Origin: Lachnospiraceae bacterium | GTDB taxonomy: Bacteria > Bacillota > Clostridia > Lachnospirales > Lachnospiraceae | Length of the DNA: 29,857 bases | NCBI GenBank assembly: GCA_016293925.1 | Contig: JAEDCX010000024.1 | Span: 1 to 29,857 of the forward strand | Direction: 5' to 3' | Shown here: positions 15,705 through 23,936 of the stretch, piece after piece | Layout: each line of letters begins with the position of its first letter | Position numbering within the stretch: the stretch's first letter is position 1 | Notes under the pieces: model-generated | The model's input: only the letters and a program-made list of their open reading frames with translations | Databases searched by the model: none | Told to the model about the DNA's origin: nothing | Program-made: the position numbers and the translations under genes

Positions 15705-17696
15705 TCAACCATTCTGTTCCGCCGGCTTCCTGGGTCTCTGCCATACCATGTAGTCACATTCCGGATTGTCGATACAGCCGTAATACCGTCTTCCTTTCAT
15801 GGTTTTGCGGATCACCACATCCTTGCCGCATTTGGGACACGGAACACCGATTTTCTCGAAATACGGTTTCGTAAACCGGCACTCCGGAAACCCGGGACAG
15901 GCCAGAAACTTACCATGAGGTCCGTATTTGATCACGAGATTCTTCCCACAGACCTCGCAGACTTCATCCGTCACCTCATCTGCAATCTTTACCTCTGCCA
16001 GCTGCTTTTCCGCTGCCGCAACCGCTTCATCCAGATCCGGATAGAAATTGGATACAACCGTCTTCCAGTTCACGACGCCCTCTTCCACCTTATCCAGCAG
16101 CGCCTCCATATTCGCGGTAAAGTTCACATCCACGATACTCGGAAACGCATCTTTCATCATGGAGTTGACCACTTCCCCCAGTTCTGTCACATAGAGATTT
16201 TTATTCTCCTTTGCCACATACCTTCTGGCAAGAATCGTTGTAATGGTAGGTGCGTAGGTACTCGGTCTTCCGATCCCCAGTTCCTCCAGTGCTTTCACGA
16301 GGGAAGCCTCCGTATAGTGTGCCGGCGGCTGTGTGAAATGCTGCTTCGGCTCCACCTGCTCCAGCGTCAGCCGGGTATTGGAATCAATACTCTTCACCAA
16401 CGTATTATTTTCTTCTTTTTCTTCATCATCCTGGGTGTATACGGACATAAATCCTTCAAATACTACCTTGGATGCGGATATCAAATAACGATAGTCTGCC
16501 ACATCGATCTTCACGGATGTGGTCTCATACTCTGCCGGTGCCATCTGGCTCGCAACAAACCGTTTCCAGATCAGCTGGTATAGTCTGTACTCGTCTCTGG
16601 ACAATGATTCCTTCACTTCGGACGGAATTCTGTTGACATCGGTAGGTCGGATTGCCTCATGGGCGTCCTGGATCTTTTTGCCGGTTTTCTTCTCCGCAAC
16701 GGCCTCTGCACAGAATTGCTCTCCGTAAAAATGTGTAACGAAATCTCTGGCCATTGCAGCCGCTTCCTCAGAGATTCTGGTGGAATCGGTACGCAGATAG
16801 GAGATCATACCGACGGTACCGTGTCCCTTGATATTCACGCCCTCATAGAGCGACTGGGCGATCCGCATGGTTTTCTGGGTGGAGAAATTCAACACCTTGC
16901 TGGCTTCCTGCTGCAGGGTTGAGGTCGTAAACGGAAGGGGCGCCTTTTTGGTCCGGCTGCCCTTCTTTACTTCGGCAACCTTCGGGGTACCCTTTTGAAT
17001 CTCCCCGGCAATCCGCATGGCTTCCGCCTCACTGGTGATCTCCATCTTCCCATTCTGATCCCCGTAAAATCTTGCCGTGAGCGGCTTCTTCTGTCCTTCC
17101 ACCGTCACAAGGGCGTCCAGGCTCCAGTACTCCTCCGGCACAAACGCCTCCACTTCGGCTTCCCGGTCACAGATAATACGCAGCGCAACAGACTGAACCC
17201 GGCCTGCTGACAGTCCGCGCTTCACTTTTTCCCACAGGAGCGGCGAAATACGATATCCAACCATACGGTCCAGTATTCTTCTGGCCTGCTGGGCATCTAC
17301 CAGATCCATGTCGATCTCTCTGGCATTTTTCAGGGATTCCCTGACGGCATTCTTGGTGATCTCGTTGAATGCGATTCGATATACTTTTTTGTCGGCAAGA
17401 TTCAGAGCATGATAGAGATGCCATGAAATTGCCTCCCCTTCACGGTCCGGGTCGGTTGCAAGATAGATCTTCTCCGCCTTCCTGGCCGCTTTCCTAAGTG
17501 CCGCAAGGATATCTCCTTTTCCTCTTATCGTAATGTATTTCGGTTCATAGTCGTGTTCCACATCAACACCGAGCTGACTCTTGGGAAGGTCGCGGACATG
17601 CCCATTGCTGGCCATAACCTCGTAGTTGGCTCCCAAAAACTTCTGAATTGTCTCGACTTTATGCGGAGATTCCACGATGACAAGATATTTCGCCAT
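15705..17696 (-). CDS. topA: DNA topoisomerase I (type IA)
   Basis: TopA relaxes negative supercoils by cutting one strand through a tyrosine-DNA link. The 663-residue protein starts MAKYLVIVESPHKVETIQKF (TOPRIM glutamate at residue 9) and has the metal-binding LATDPDREGE (Asp82, Asp84, Glu86). The active-site motif GMISYLRTDSTRIS carries the catalytic Tyr300. Two C-terminal zinc ribbons follow: CEVCGKNLVIKYGPHGKFLA with CPGFPEC, then CPKCGKDVVIRKTMKGRRYY with CIDNPEC. The start has AAAGGGG seven bases upstream. dprA ends 103 bases before it, and TTGCAT/TATATT spaced by 17 bases (17757-17729) may be its own promoter. trmFO, xerC and hslVU, which lie between topA and codY in Bacillus, are not present. 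Confidence 0.97.
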   Translation of the reverse strand: MAKYLVIVESPHKVETIQKFLGANYEVMASNGHVRDLPKSQLGVDVEHDYEPKYITIRGKGDILAALRKAARKAEKIYLATDPDREGEAISWHLYHALNLADKKVYRIAFNEITKNAVRESLKNAREIDMDLVDAQQARRILDRMVGYRISPLLWEKVKRGLSAGRVQSVALRIICDREAEVEAFVPEEYWSLDALVTVEGQKKPLTARFYGDQNGKMEITSEAEAMRIAGEIQKGTPKVAEVKKGSRTKKAPLPFTTSTLQQEASKVLNFSTQKTMRIAQSLYEGVNIKGHGTVGMISYLRTDSTRISEEAAAMARDFVTHFYGEQFCAEAVAEKKTGKKIQDAHEAIRPTDVNRIPSEVKESLSRDEYRLYQLIWKRFVASQMAPAEYETTSVKIDVADYRYLISASKVVFEGFMSVYTQDDEEKEENNTLVKSIDSNTRLTLEQVEPKQHFTQPPAHYTEASLVKALEELGIGRPSTYAPTITTILARRYVAKENKNLYVTELGEVVNSMMKDAFPSIVDVNFTANMEALLDKVEEGVVNWKTVVSNFYPDLDEAVAAAEKQLAEVKIADEVTDEVCEVCGKNLVIKYGPHGKFLACPGFPECRFTKPYFEKIGVPCPKCGKDVVIRKTMKGRRYYGCIDNPECDYMVWQRPRKPAEQNG

Positions 17697-17728
17697 ACGG
17701 TTTCCCCTTTCCGCGGTTATCGTGAGAT

Positions 17729-17757
17729 AATATACACTATTCTAAACATGAATGCAA
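17729..17757 (-). promoter_or_regulatory. Possible sigma-A promoter of topA
   Basis: TATATT (17734-17729) is preceded at 17 bases by TTGCAT (17757-17752) on the minus strand. The -10 is good and the -35 is only partly matching. The gap also holds a short CGGGG/CCCCG hairpin directly after dprA, without a U run. Confidence 0.4.
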
Positions 17758-17799
17758 TAAATATTTTCAGACACATTTCCCGGGGATTCCCCGAAAACA

Positions 17800-19026
17800 T
17801 TACATTTTTCGCGCGACATAGCCTGCATTCCGGGTAACCTTCCCTGCCAGTTCCATCCGTAAAACGGTTGTCAGCAACAGATTCATCGGGATCTCCCGCT
17901 CTGTTTTCTCCTGCAGTTCATACCGGATATCATCCATACTTTTCGGCGTCAGATCCAGAATATGCAGAATCTGTGTCGCAAGATCTCCTCCGCCGGACTC
18001 CGTCCCGGATGGACTCTTCCAATCCGCGCATTCTCCGGCAGCTTCCGATCTGTCGGATATCGTTTCGATGCCGGTTTCTGCGGCAATGCCCGTCCCGTTA
18101 GTATCCAGTCCCAGACACTCCACCAGAAGTGCAGGAGTCACGGCTATCCCTGCCCCCTGCCAGATCAGCCGGTTACAGCCAAAGCTCAATGCATCCGTAA
18201 CCCGTCCCGGAAGCGCATAGATATCCTTGCCCTGCTCCAGTGCCAGATCCGCTGTAATCAGGGTACCACTCCTCTCCCTGGCCTCCATGACCAGAACCGT
18301 ATCGCTCAATCCGCTGATAATCCGGTTCCTCATCGGGAAATTCTGCTGCCGTGGCGGCGTCCCCGGGGGATACTCGCTGACAACACATCCTTTCTCACCC
18401 AGCAGATCGTATATTTCCCGGTTTTCCGCCGGATAACAGATATCGATTCCGCTCCCCAACACGCCGACGGAATACCCGCCTGCTTCAACCGCCGCTTTCT
18501 GGGCGATACTGTCAATCCCGGCGGCGAGACCGCTTACGATCCCCGCCCCCGCTCTCGCAAGTGCCATGGAATATACCCGCGCTGCATATTTACCATATTC
18601 CGAACACAGTCTGGCTCCAATCACCGCAACCATATGTTTTTCCTCCTGCGGCAGTCTGCCGATATAGAACAGTCCCAGCGGCGGATCCGGAAGCTGCTTC
18701 AGTCGTTCGGGATATTCCCGGTCCCAGTACGTGCAATGCCGTATGCCCTGCACAGACAGATTCTCATACGCTTCCCTGCGTGCCTCCCACCTCCAATGCT
18801 GCATTACCTCCCCCAGGATTTCACTTTTATGTAAACCAATGATTTTTCTCCGCTCTGCGTCCGAAAGCTTCGCTATGCCGGATATCCCCCGCCCATCCCG
18901 GCAGCCCAATCCCATTTTTTTATTTGTGTACTGTAACAGTTTCCAGAAACTCACGCATCCGATTCCCGTGGTTTTCTGGACGGCATAGATAAATATTCCC
19001 CTTGCATTCGATTCTTCGTTATTCAT
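17800..19026 (-). CDS. dprA: DNA-processing protein DprA (Smf)
   Basis: DprA binds incoming single-stranded DNA in natural transformation and loads RecA onto it. It is also conserved in species never shown to be competent. The 408-residue protein has an N-terminal helical region and then the Rossmann-like core: VIGARLCSEYGKYAARVYSM, GIVSGLAAGIDSIAQKAAVE, GSGIDICYPAENREIYDLL and PMRNRIISGLSDTVLVMEAR with ERSGTLITADLALEQGKDIY. A C-terminal winged-helix-like part (ILDLTPKSMDDIRYELQEKT) completes the family plan. AGGAGG lies eight bases before the ATG. It follows comM by 27 bases, so two competence-associated genes sit in one transcript. Confidence 0.95.
   Translation of the reverse strand: MNNEESNARGIFIYAVQKTTGIGCVSFWKLLQYTNKKMGLGCRDGRGISGIAKLSDAERRKIIGLHKSEILGEVMQHWRWEARREAYENLSVQGIRHCTYWDREYPERLKQLPDPPLGLFYIGRLPQEEKHMVAVIGARLCSEYGKYAARVYSMALARAGAGIVSGLAAGIDSIAQKAAVEAGGYSVGVLGSGIDICYPAENREIYDLLGEKGCVVSEYPPGTPPRQQNFPMRNRIISGLSDTVLVMEARERSGTLITADLALEQGKDIYALPGRVTDALSFGCNRLIWQGAGIAVTPALLVECLGLDTNGTGIAAETGIETISDRSEAAGECADWKSPSGTESGGGDLATQILHILDLTPKSMDDIRYELQEKTEREIPMNLLLTTVLRMELAGKVTRNAGYVARKM
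18827..18836 (+). repeat. XerD-arm-like 10-mer, copy 3
   Basis: TTATGTAAAC on the plus strand inside dprA, where the complement encodes part of Gly-Leu-His-Lys. It lies 199 bp from copy 4 in the same orientation. Confidence 0.6.
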
Positions 19027-19035
19027 TATGTAAAC
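19026..19035 (+). repeat. XerD-arm-like 10-mer, copy 4
   Basis: TTATGTAAAC on the plus strand. It fills the spacer between the dprA ribosome binding site and start codon, so this copy is not shaped by protein coding. Confidence 0.6.
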
Positions 19036-19053
19036 CTCCTACAACCTCTTTTC

Positions 19054-20595
19054 CTACTGCCACTCATTATTCTGATACATAATCGCTTCCGCAATATGCG
19101 CCTCTTCAATCTTCTCCGCTTCCTCCAGATCCGCAATCGTTCTCGCAACCTTCAATATTTTGTGATAGCTTCTGGCCGAGAATCCGGTTGTCTCATAGGC
19201 CAGACGCAGGATTGCTTCCGCCTCCGGCGACATCCTGCAATATTGTGTCACTGCTTCCGCATGCAGATCACTGTTGAACGTCACATCACTTCCCTTATAC
19301 CGCTCCGCCTGTATGGCGCGGGCAGTTTCCACCTGTTTTCTCAGGGTCGCGCTGTCTACCCCCCGCTTCCCGTTCAGGATCTTCTCATAATCCACTCCCG
19401 CCAGAGTAACGCACAGATCAATCCGGTCATAAATGGGACCCGAGATTTTCATCTGGTATCTTCTGATCTCTCCCGGGGTACATCTGCAGCGGTTACGATC
19501 CGGGTAATATCCGCAGGGACAGGGGTTCATGGCCGCAAGCAGCAGAAAAGACGCAGGATAGATGTAGTGACCGCCGGTTCTGGCAATATGAATCTCCTTA
19601 TCCTCCAGCGGCTGACGCAGTATTTCCAGTACTTCCCTCCGGAATTCCGGCAATTCATCCAGAAACAGTACCCCTCTGTGGGATAAACTGATCACGCCCG
19701 GTCTCGGAATACTCCCTCCTCCGGCCATGGCATATTCGGTTATTGTGTGATGCGGTTGAAACATGGGACGCTTTCTGACGAGACCGCGGCGCACATCCAG
19801 CTGCCCCGCGATGCTATAGATTTTAGATACTTCCAGACTCTCCTCATAGGTCAGAGGAGGAAGAATGGTCGGAACTCGTTTGGCAATCATGGTCTTCCCG
19901 GCGCCGGGTGGTCCGATCATCAGAAGATGATGGAACCCGGCAGATGCAATTAGGGCTGCCCGGATGGCTCCCTCCTGTCCTCGTATATCCTGAAAGTCCA
20001 CATCACTCTCCTTCGGCTCCTCTCCGGCTGCGGACTCCTGCCACTGCTGACGACGTTGCTTCTCCCATTCCCTCTGGGTGGATTCCTCTGCCCGGACATA
20101 AGCCACTGCATCCTCCAGAGATTGACAGCCATAGATCCGAATCCCCTCAACACAGATTCCTTCCCCATAGTTGTCATAGGGAATCAGACAACACTCATAT
20201 CCGTTCCGCCTTGCTTCCAGGACGCTCGGCAACACACCTTTCACAGCTCTGACCTGTCCGTCCAGTCCCAATTCCCCCAGTACCATTTTCTTCTCGCAAA
20301 TGTTCTTGGGCAGCATCTGTAGGGAAGAGAGAATCCCCAATGCAATCGCCAGATCAAAAGCCGCTCCCTCTTTCCGGATATTGGCCGGAGACAGATTGAC
20401 CGTAATTCTGACCGGTGGAATACGATAGCCGGTATTCTTCAATGCGACACGGACCCGTTCTCTCGCCTCCTTTACCTCTCCGTTCACGGAACCGACCAGT
20501 TCAAAAACCGGCAGTCCCTGCGACGTGTCTACCTCCACATGGGTCAGATAACAGTCCAGCCCGTGCAGTGCCCCTGATGTAATTGTTCGAAACAT
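19054..20595 (-). CDS. comM: ComM/YifB-type AAA+ ATPase (Mg-chelatase-like)
   Basis: Members of this family are hexameric helicases. ComM promotes branch migration during transformation in gammaproteobacteria, and its role in Firmicutes is less clear. The 513-residue protein has an N-terminal Lon-like (ChlI) domain (VFELVGSVNGEVKEARERVR, NLSPANIRKEGAAFDLAIAL). The AAA+ core follows, with Walker A MIGPPGAGKTMIAKRVP, Walker B GVLFLDELPEF and the cysteine-rich AMNPCPCGYYPDRNRCRC. A C-terminal helical domain contains TGFSARSYHKILKVARTIAD. AAAGGGGG stands six bases before the ATG. It heads the comM-dprA pair, downstream of a 305-bp gap with an inverted-repeat element. Confidence 0.93.
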   Translation of the reverse strand: MFRTITSGALHGLDCYLTHVEVDTSQGLPVFELVGSVNGEVKEARERVRVALKNTGYRIPPVRITVNLSPANIRKEGAAFDLAIALGILSSLQMLPKNICEKKMVLGELGLDGQVRAVKGVLPSVLEARRNGYECCLIPYDNYGEGICVEGIRIYGCQSLEDAVAYVRAEESTQREWEKQRRQQWQESAAGEEPKESDVDFQDIRGQEGAIRAALIASAGFHHLLMIGPPGAGKTMIAKRVPTILPPLTYEESLEVSKIYSIAGQLDVRRGLVRKRPMFQPHHTITEYAMAGGGSIPRPGVISLSHRGVLFLDELPEFRREVLEILRQPLEDKEIHIARTGGHYIYPASFLLLAAMNPCPCGYYPDRNRCRCTPGEIRRYQMKISGPIYDRIDLCVTLAGVDYEKILNGKRGVDSATLRKQVETARAIQAERYKGSDVTFNSDLHAEAVTQYCRMSPEAEAILRLAYETTGFSARSYHKILKVARTIADLEEAEKIEEAHIAEAIMYQNNEWQ

Positions 20596-20615
20596 AATAA
20601 TCCCCCTTTATGCTT

Positions 20616-20791
20616 TTTTACATGGATTCGGACGTCCAAAGTCCTTGCAGGATTGTTTCGCTGCGTCTATCAGAAAGGAAAATCCGAAACTCGCCTCATT
20701 GGAGGTTCAGACATGGAAGTTCCTTTCCGGTGTCAAGCGCCATACGTAAAACATCCTATAGGCATCTGACGTGCGAATCTTACATGGAAAA
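20616..20791 (-). repeat. Structured element with long terminal inverted repeats upstream of comM
   Basis: The segments 20616-20636 and 20768-20791 are imperfect inverted repeats. TTTTACATGGATTCGGACGT pairs with a copy carrying one G-G and one A-G mismatch and a three-base TTA bulge, giving about 19 bp. The enclosed 131 bases hold further pairings: GAAAGGAA (20673-20680) with TTCCTTTC (20720-20727), CCTC/GAGG at 20694-20705, GGTG/CGCC at 20729-20741 and GCAG/CTGC at 20647-20664. This is a closed multi-branch fold. No convincing protein frame fills it. It ends about 20 bases before the comM start. It could be a non-coding RNA, a comM leader, or a non-autonomous mobile repeat. Confidence 0.55.
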
Positions 20792-20830
20792 CTGATTTGG
20801 AAAATAGTAGTGAATACACTGAATCTGATA

Positions 20831-20855
20831 GGCGGACCGGTCTGAACCGGCCGCC
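20831..20855 (-). repeat. GC-rich hairpin downstream of pilT
   Basis: GGCGG-A-CCGGT pairs with ACCGG-CCGCC (10 bp, one bulged base, CTGA loop on the plus strand). It lies 46 bases after the pilT stop. It has no U run on either strand, so it is either an mRNA 3'-end stabiliser or a terminator of uncommon type. Together with the inverted-repeat element it accounts for most of the 305-bp gap. Confidence 0.5.
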
Positions 20856-20900
20856 CGCAGAAGTCATAGAAATTACATGAAAAAAGAATCGTATGATATA

Positions 20901-21986
20901 TCAGAACATGGAGTCGAAATTGGAAACTCCGCCCCCGAGTTTATTCATCATCACGTCCGGATCCTGGGCAAACTGAATTGCCATCTCTCTGTCAATTCTA
21001 CCGGACTGATACAATTGCAGAATCGCTTCATCCATCGTGATCATCCCCAGTTTTCGGTTCGTCTGCATCACGCTGACGAGCTGGTGGGATTTGCCTTCGC
21101 GGATCAGATTCCGAACTGCATGGTTCGCATGCATGACCTCGAATGCAGCTGCCCGTCCCAGACCATCTGCCGTCGGAATCAGCTGCTGGGAGATTACTGC
21201 TTCCAAAACATTCGCGAACTGAACCCGGATCTGCTGTTGCTGATGTGGCGGGAATACATCGATCACACGGTCAACCGTACTGGCTGCACCGATGGTATGC
21301 AGGGTGGATAATACCAGATGTCCGGTCTCCGCTGCGGTAATCGCAACACTGATCGTCTCGTAGTCACGCATCTCCCCTACCAGAATGACATCCGGGTCCT
21401 CCCGCAGGGCCGCGCGCAGTGCATTGGCGTAAGACTGGGTATCCAGACCGATTTCTCTCTGATTTACCATTGATTTTTTGTGCTGGTGAAGATATTCGAT
21501 CGGGTCCTCCAGCGTAATGACATGCGCTTCCCGGTTGTTATTAATCTTATCGATAATGGATGCCAGTGTCGTGGATTTACCGCTTCCGGTCGGTCCGGTG
21601 ACTAACACCAGTCCTCTTTTTCTCTGATAGAGATCGATGACGGACTCCGGAACGCCCAGCTTCTCTGCCGGCGGAACAGAGGTTCCGACCAGACGAAGGG
21701 CAAGCGCAACCGAACTGCGCTGCTTGAATGCATTCACACGATATCTTCCGAGACTCGGAATGGAGAACGACATATCGTACTCCCCCCGCTCATCAAACGC
21801 ATTCCACTGCTTCTCACTCATAATCTCGTGCGCCACCTGTTCGGAATCCTTCGGCAGCACCTTATCAAACTCCATGGTAACCAGAGTTCCGTTCACCCGC
21901 ATCTTGGGCGGTACGCCGACGGTAATATGCAGGTCACTGGCTCCGGCTTCCTTCGCAATGCTGAGCAATGTTTCTATACTTTCCAT
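20901..21986 (-). CDS. pilT: Type IV pilus retraction ATPase PilT
   Basis: PilT is the hexameric secretion-superfamily ATPase that depolymerises type IV pili and powers twitching. The 361-residue protein has Walker A VTGPTGSGKSTT (131-138), the Asp box EDPIEYLHQHKKSMVNQREI, Walker B DPDVILVGEMRD, the His box GHLVLSTLHTIGAAST, and AVRNLIREGK close to the AIRNLIRE motif diagnostic for PilT. No other pilus gene is in the window. The gene starts 14 bases after the HD-domain gene, behind GAGGGGAG, and therefore probably shares the sigK transcript. Length and motifs indicate an active ATPase. Confidence 0.93.
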   Translation of the reverse strand: MESIETLLSIAKEAGASDLHITVGVPPKMRVNGTLVTMEFDKVLPKDSEQVAHEIMSEKQWNAFDERGEYDMSFSIPSLGRYRVNAFKQRSSVALALRLVGTSVPPAEKLGVPESVIDLYQRKRGLVLVTGPTGSGKSTTLASIIDKINNNREAHVITLEDPIEYLHQHKKSMVNQREIGLDTQSYANALRAALREDPDVILVGEMRDYETISVAITAAETGHLVLSTLHTIGAASTVDRVIDVFPPHQQQQIRVQFANVLEAVISQQLIPTADGLGRAAAFEVMHANHAVRNLIREGKSHQLVSVMQTNRKLGMITMDEAILQLYQSGRIDREMAIQFAQDPDVMMNKLGGGVSNFDSMF

Positions 21987-22000
21987 CTGTACACTCCCCT

Positions 22001-23161
22001 CTAGAAGTTCTTGCCCGGTACATACTCCTCATCCTCTTCCTGACAGGGTACATACTCCGGTTCCTCCACCTGGATTCCTTGGTTGCGCAATGCAGAGGTA
22101 TCCATAATGTATCTGTTATCCATGGTTTTCATGATATCCACAATCTCCAGATCACCATAGACCATCTCGTTGCTGAGATCCACAATACTGTTATCCTTAA
22201 AGCTCAATATCACCGGCCGGAGAAGATTTCTGGTATTCGGTGTAATGACCAGCCCCTTCTCCCCGGTATTCAGTTCAATACTGGTTCCCGCGGCCAGAAT
22301 GTTGATCGAACCCGTCAGCGCTTCCACCACCCGCTCGTCGAACACCTCCGGATTCTCCATCAGATACCGCAGTGCCTTCACTTCCGATGCGGGTTCTCCC
22401 ACATACTGCATCGCTGTCATCGTATCATAGGTCTCCGCCACAGCCAGCATTCTGGCTCCCATCGTCATCTTTACACTCAGCGGTTTCCCGGACGCAAGAT
22501 CATCCAATGCTTTTCTGCACAGAAGACAGTTCCGTTTGATGCCGGGATTGGAACTGAACACTTTCTCGATCAACTCGTATCCCGCCAATTCCGCCCGACG
22601 TTCCACTTCCATATCCTGTGCGGTAAGCGATGTTTTTTCCTGGATACTCTTCAGAACGGACAGTTTGCCGATATCATGAACCAGACCGGAGATAACAATC
22701 TCATTCATCTCCTCCACCTTCAGGTTCATGGCATGCGCCATCATGGCACACAGGATTGCAACATTCAGGGAATGCTTATACACATAATCCTCTTTGCTCC
22801 GCAGATTCTGGATGAAGTTGATCTTCTTATCCAGATGACCGTATGACCGCAATACATTATCTGTTATGACCTGTATCTTGGCGGCACGATTCCGGAACAG
22901 AATCAACTGCAGTTCTTCCTGTATTGCAAACACATACATGGTCTGAAATCGCTCAAAATTAATATCATCGATTGTCATCGGCGGTACCGGCTCTGCCGGC
23001 TCCAGAATGAAAATACCGAGCAATCCGAAATTCTGAATACTGCTGATACCCTGCGGTGTCAGTTTCGAATTCCGCTCATACAATAAAACTCCGTTCTTGT
23101 TGTAAATAGGACGCGCAAGACGCATTCCCGTTTTCAGATCAGCAGTCTTAACGAATTTCAT
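22001..23161 (-). CDS. HD-domain protein, degenerate HD-GYP type
   Basis: The 386-residue protein begins MKFVKTADLKTGMRLARPIY, an N-terminal motif common in HD-GYP proteins, which degrade cyclic di-GMP. It retains His130 (EDYVYKHSLNVA), the HD pair in GLVHDIGKLSVL (His162, Asp163) and ARMLAVAETYDTMTA. The later metal ligands are lost: VERRAELAGYELIEK has Arg where a His is expected, and the region that should read HHER..G.GYP is RNCLLCRKALDDLASGKPLS. It is therefore probably not a normal phosphodiesterase and may act as a nucleotide sensor or structural protein. It sits 18 bases after sigK and 14 bases before pilT. The C-terminal 100 residues are unassigned. Confidence 0.8.
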   Translation of the reverse strand: MKFVKTADLKTGMRLARPIYNKNGVLLYERNSKLTPQGISSIQNFGLLGIFILEPAEPVPPMTIDDINFERFQTMYVFAIQEELQLILFRNRAAKIQVITDNVLRSYGHLDKKINFIQNLRSKEDYVYKHSLNVAILCAMMAHAMNLKVEEMNEIVISGLVHDIGKLSVLKSIQEKTSLTAQDMEVERRAELAGYELIEKVFSSNPGIKRNCLLCRKALDDLASGKPLSVKMTMGARMLAVAETYDTMTAMQYVGEPASEVKALRYLMENPEVFDERVVEALTGSINILAAGTSIELNTGEKGLVITPNTRNLLRPVILSFKDNSIVDLSNEMVYGDLEIVDIMKTMDNRYIMDTSALRNQGIQVEEPEYVPCQEEDEEYVPGKNF

Positions 23162-23179
23162 GTACCCCCAACCTTTCTC

Positions 23180-23818
23180 TTATGCCTGATCCAGAGCCTC
23201 CCGCAATTTGGTCAGTGCTCTTTTTTCTATTCTGGAAACGTAACTTCGGGATATCCCCATATATATCCCTATCTCACGCTGTGTCTGTTCCCGGTATCCC
23301 TGCAGTCCGTATCTCCTGCAGATAATCTCATACTCCCGGTCGTTCAGCAATGTCTGAATGATATCGGTCAGCATGCCGAGCATCTCATTCCGGCCAAGCC
23401 GCTCCGCAATGTCCGGCTGATCATCCGGTGTAATATCCAGAAGACTGATCTCGTTGCCTTCCTTATCGGTACCGATCGGTTCATACAGTGATACTTCTCT
23501 GGATATTTTTTTCCTCGCCCGCAGCATCATCAGTAATTCATTGTCAATGCATCTGGCGGCATACGTTGCCAGACGACTCCCCTTTTCGATGCTGTACGTA
23601 TCGATTGCCTTGATGAGCCCCACCGTTCCAATAGAGATCAGATCCTCCGGATCCTCCTCGCAGTTCCGATATCGCCTTACCACATGAGCCACCAGTCTCA
23701 GATTATGTTCAATCAGAAGATTACGCGAATCAATCTGCTCCTCTTCCGTTCCCGTTCTCATTCGCTCCAGATGGTCCAGTTCCTCCTCGCCGGTCAATGG
23801 TTGTTTGAATGTCTTCAA
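23180..23818 (-). CDS. sigK: Sporulation sigma factor SigK without a pro-sequence
   Basis: SigK directs late mother-cell transcription during sporulation. The 212-residue protein shows region 2 (RNLLIEHNLRLVAHVVRRYR, then EDLISIGTVGLIKAIDTYS and LATYAARCIDNELLMMLRAR), the signature VSLYEPIGTDKEGNEISLLD, and region 4 with TQREIGIYMGISRSYVSRIE. These match SigK better than other sporulation sigmas. The predicted start is the TTG at 23818, eight bases after GGGAG, giving M-KTFKQPLTGEEE. This aligns with mature Bacillus SigK after pro-peptide removal, so no pro-sequence is encoded. A TTG at 23839 would fall at the predicted transcription start and lacks a ribosome binding site. The gene is uninterrupted, with no skin-like element. 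Confidence 0.9.
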   Translation of the reverse strand: MKTFKQPLTGEEELDHLERMRTGTEEEQIDSRNLLIEHNLRLVAHVVRRYRNCEEDPEDLISIGTVGLIKAIDTYSIEKGSRLATYAARCIDNELLMMLRARKKISREVSLYEPIGTDKEGNEISLLDITPDDQPDIAERLGRNEMLGMLTDIIQTLLNDREYEIICRRYGLQGYREQTQREIGIYMGISRSYVSRIEKRALTKLREALDQA

Positions 23819-23845
23819 TCCGGAAGCTCCCGAAGTCAATTTATA

Positions 23846-23873
23846 TATTCTATGACGTCAAGCGACCGTAAGT
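23846..23873 (-). promoter_or_regulatory. Predicted sigma-K-type promoter of sigK
   Basis: On the minus strand AC (23873-23872), 17 bases, then CATAGAATA (23854-23846) fits the mother-cell sigma-K pattern AC-16/17-CATANNNTA exactly. Transcription would start near 23839, about 20 bases before the TTG start of sigK, which suggests autoregulation. Confidence 0.6.
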
Positions 23874-23903
23874 GCCTTTCCATCCCAAAGCATTTCACCG
23901 AAT

Positions 23904-23931
23904 ATTATACCAAAAAAGCATAATAATACAA
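23904..23931 (-). promoter_or_regulatory. Possible extended -10 promoter upstream of sigK
   Basis: TTGTAT (23931-23926), 16 bases, then TATAAT (23909-23904) on the minus strand, with TGG directly before the -10 (extended type). It begins just past the hemW stop. It could give low vegetative sigK expression or be a chance match in this AT-rich gap. Confidence 0.35.
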
Positions 23932-23936
23932 GAATA

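Noticed and set aside
17781..17793. CGGGG/CCCCG hairpin after dprA as a terminator
   Set aside because: The stem is only five base pairs and no U run follows on the minus strand.
20708..20736. TTGACA upstream of comM as a promoter
   Set aside because: The -35 hexamer is perfect, but the base positions where a -10 should be read TGTCTG, and the hexamer lies within the paired part of the structured element.
20610..20795. 61-codon open frame on the plus strand in the comM-pilT gap
   Set aside because: It lies entirely within the inverted-repeat element, starts without a ribosome binding site and has no recognisable domain. The palindromic structure explains the region better.
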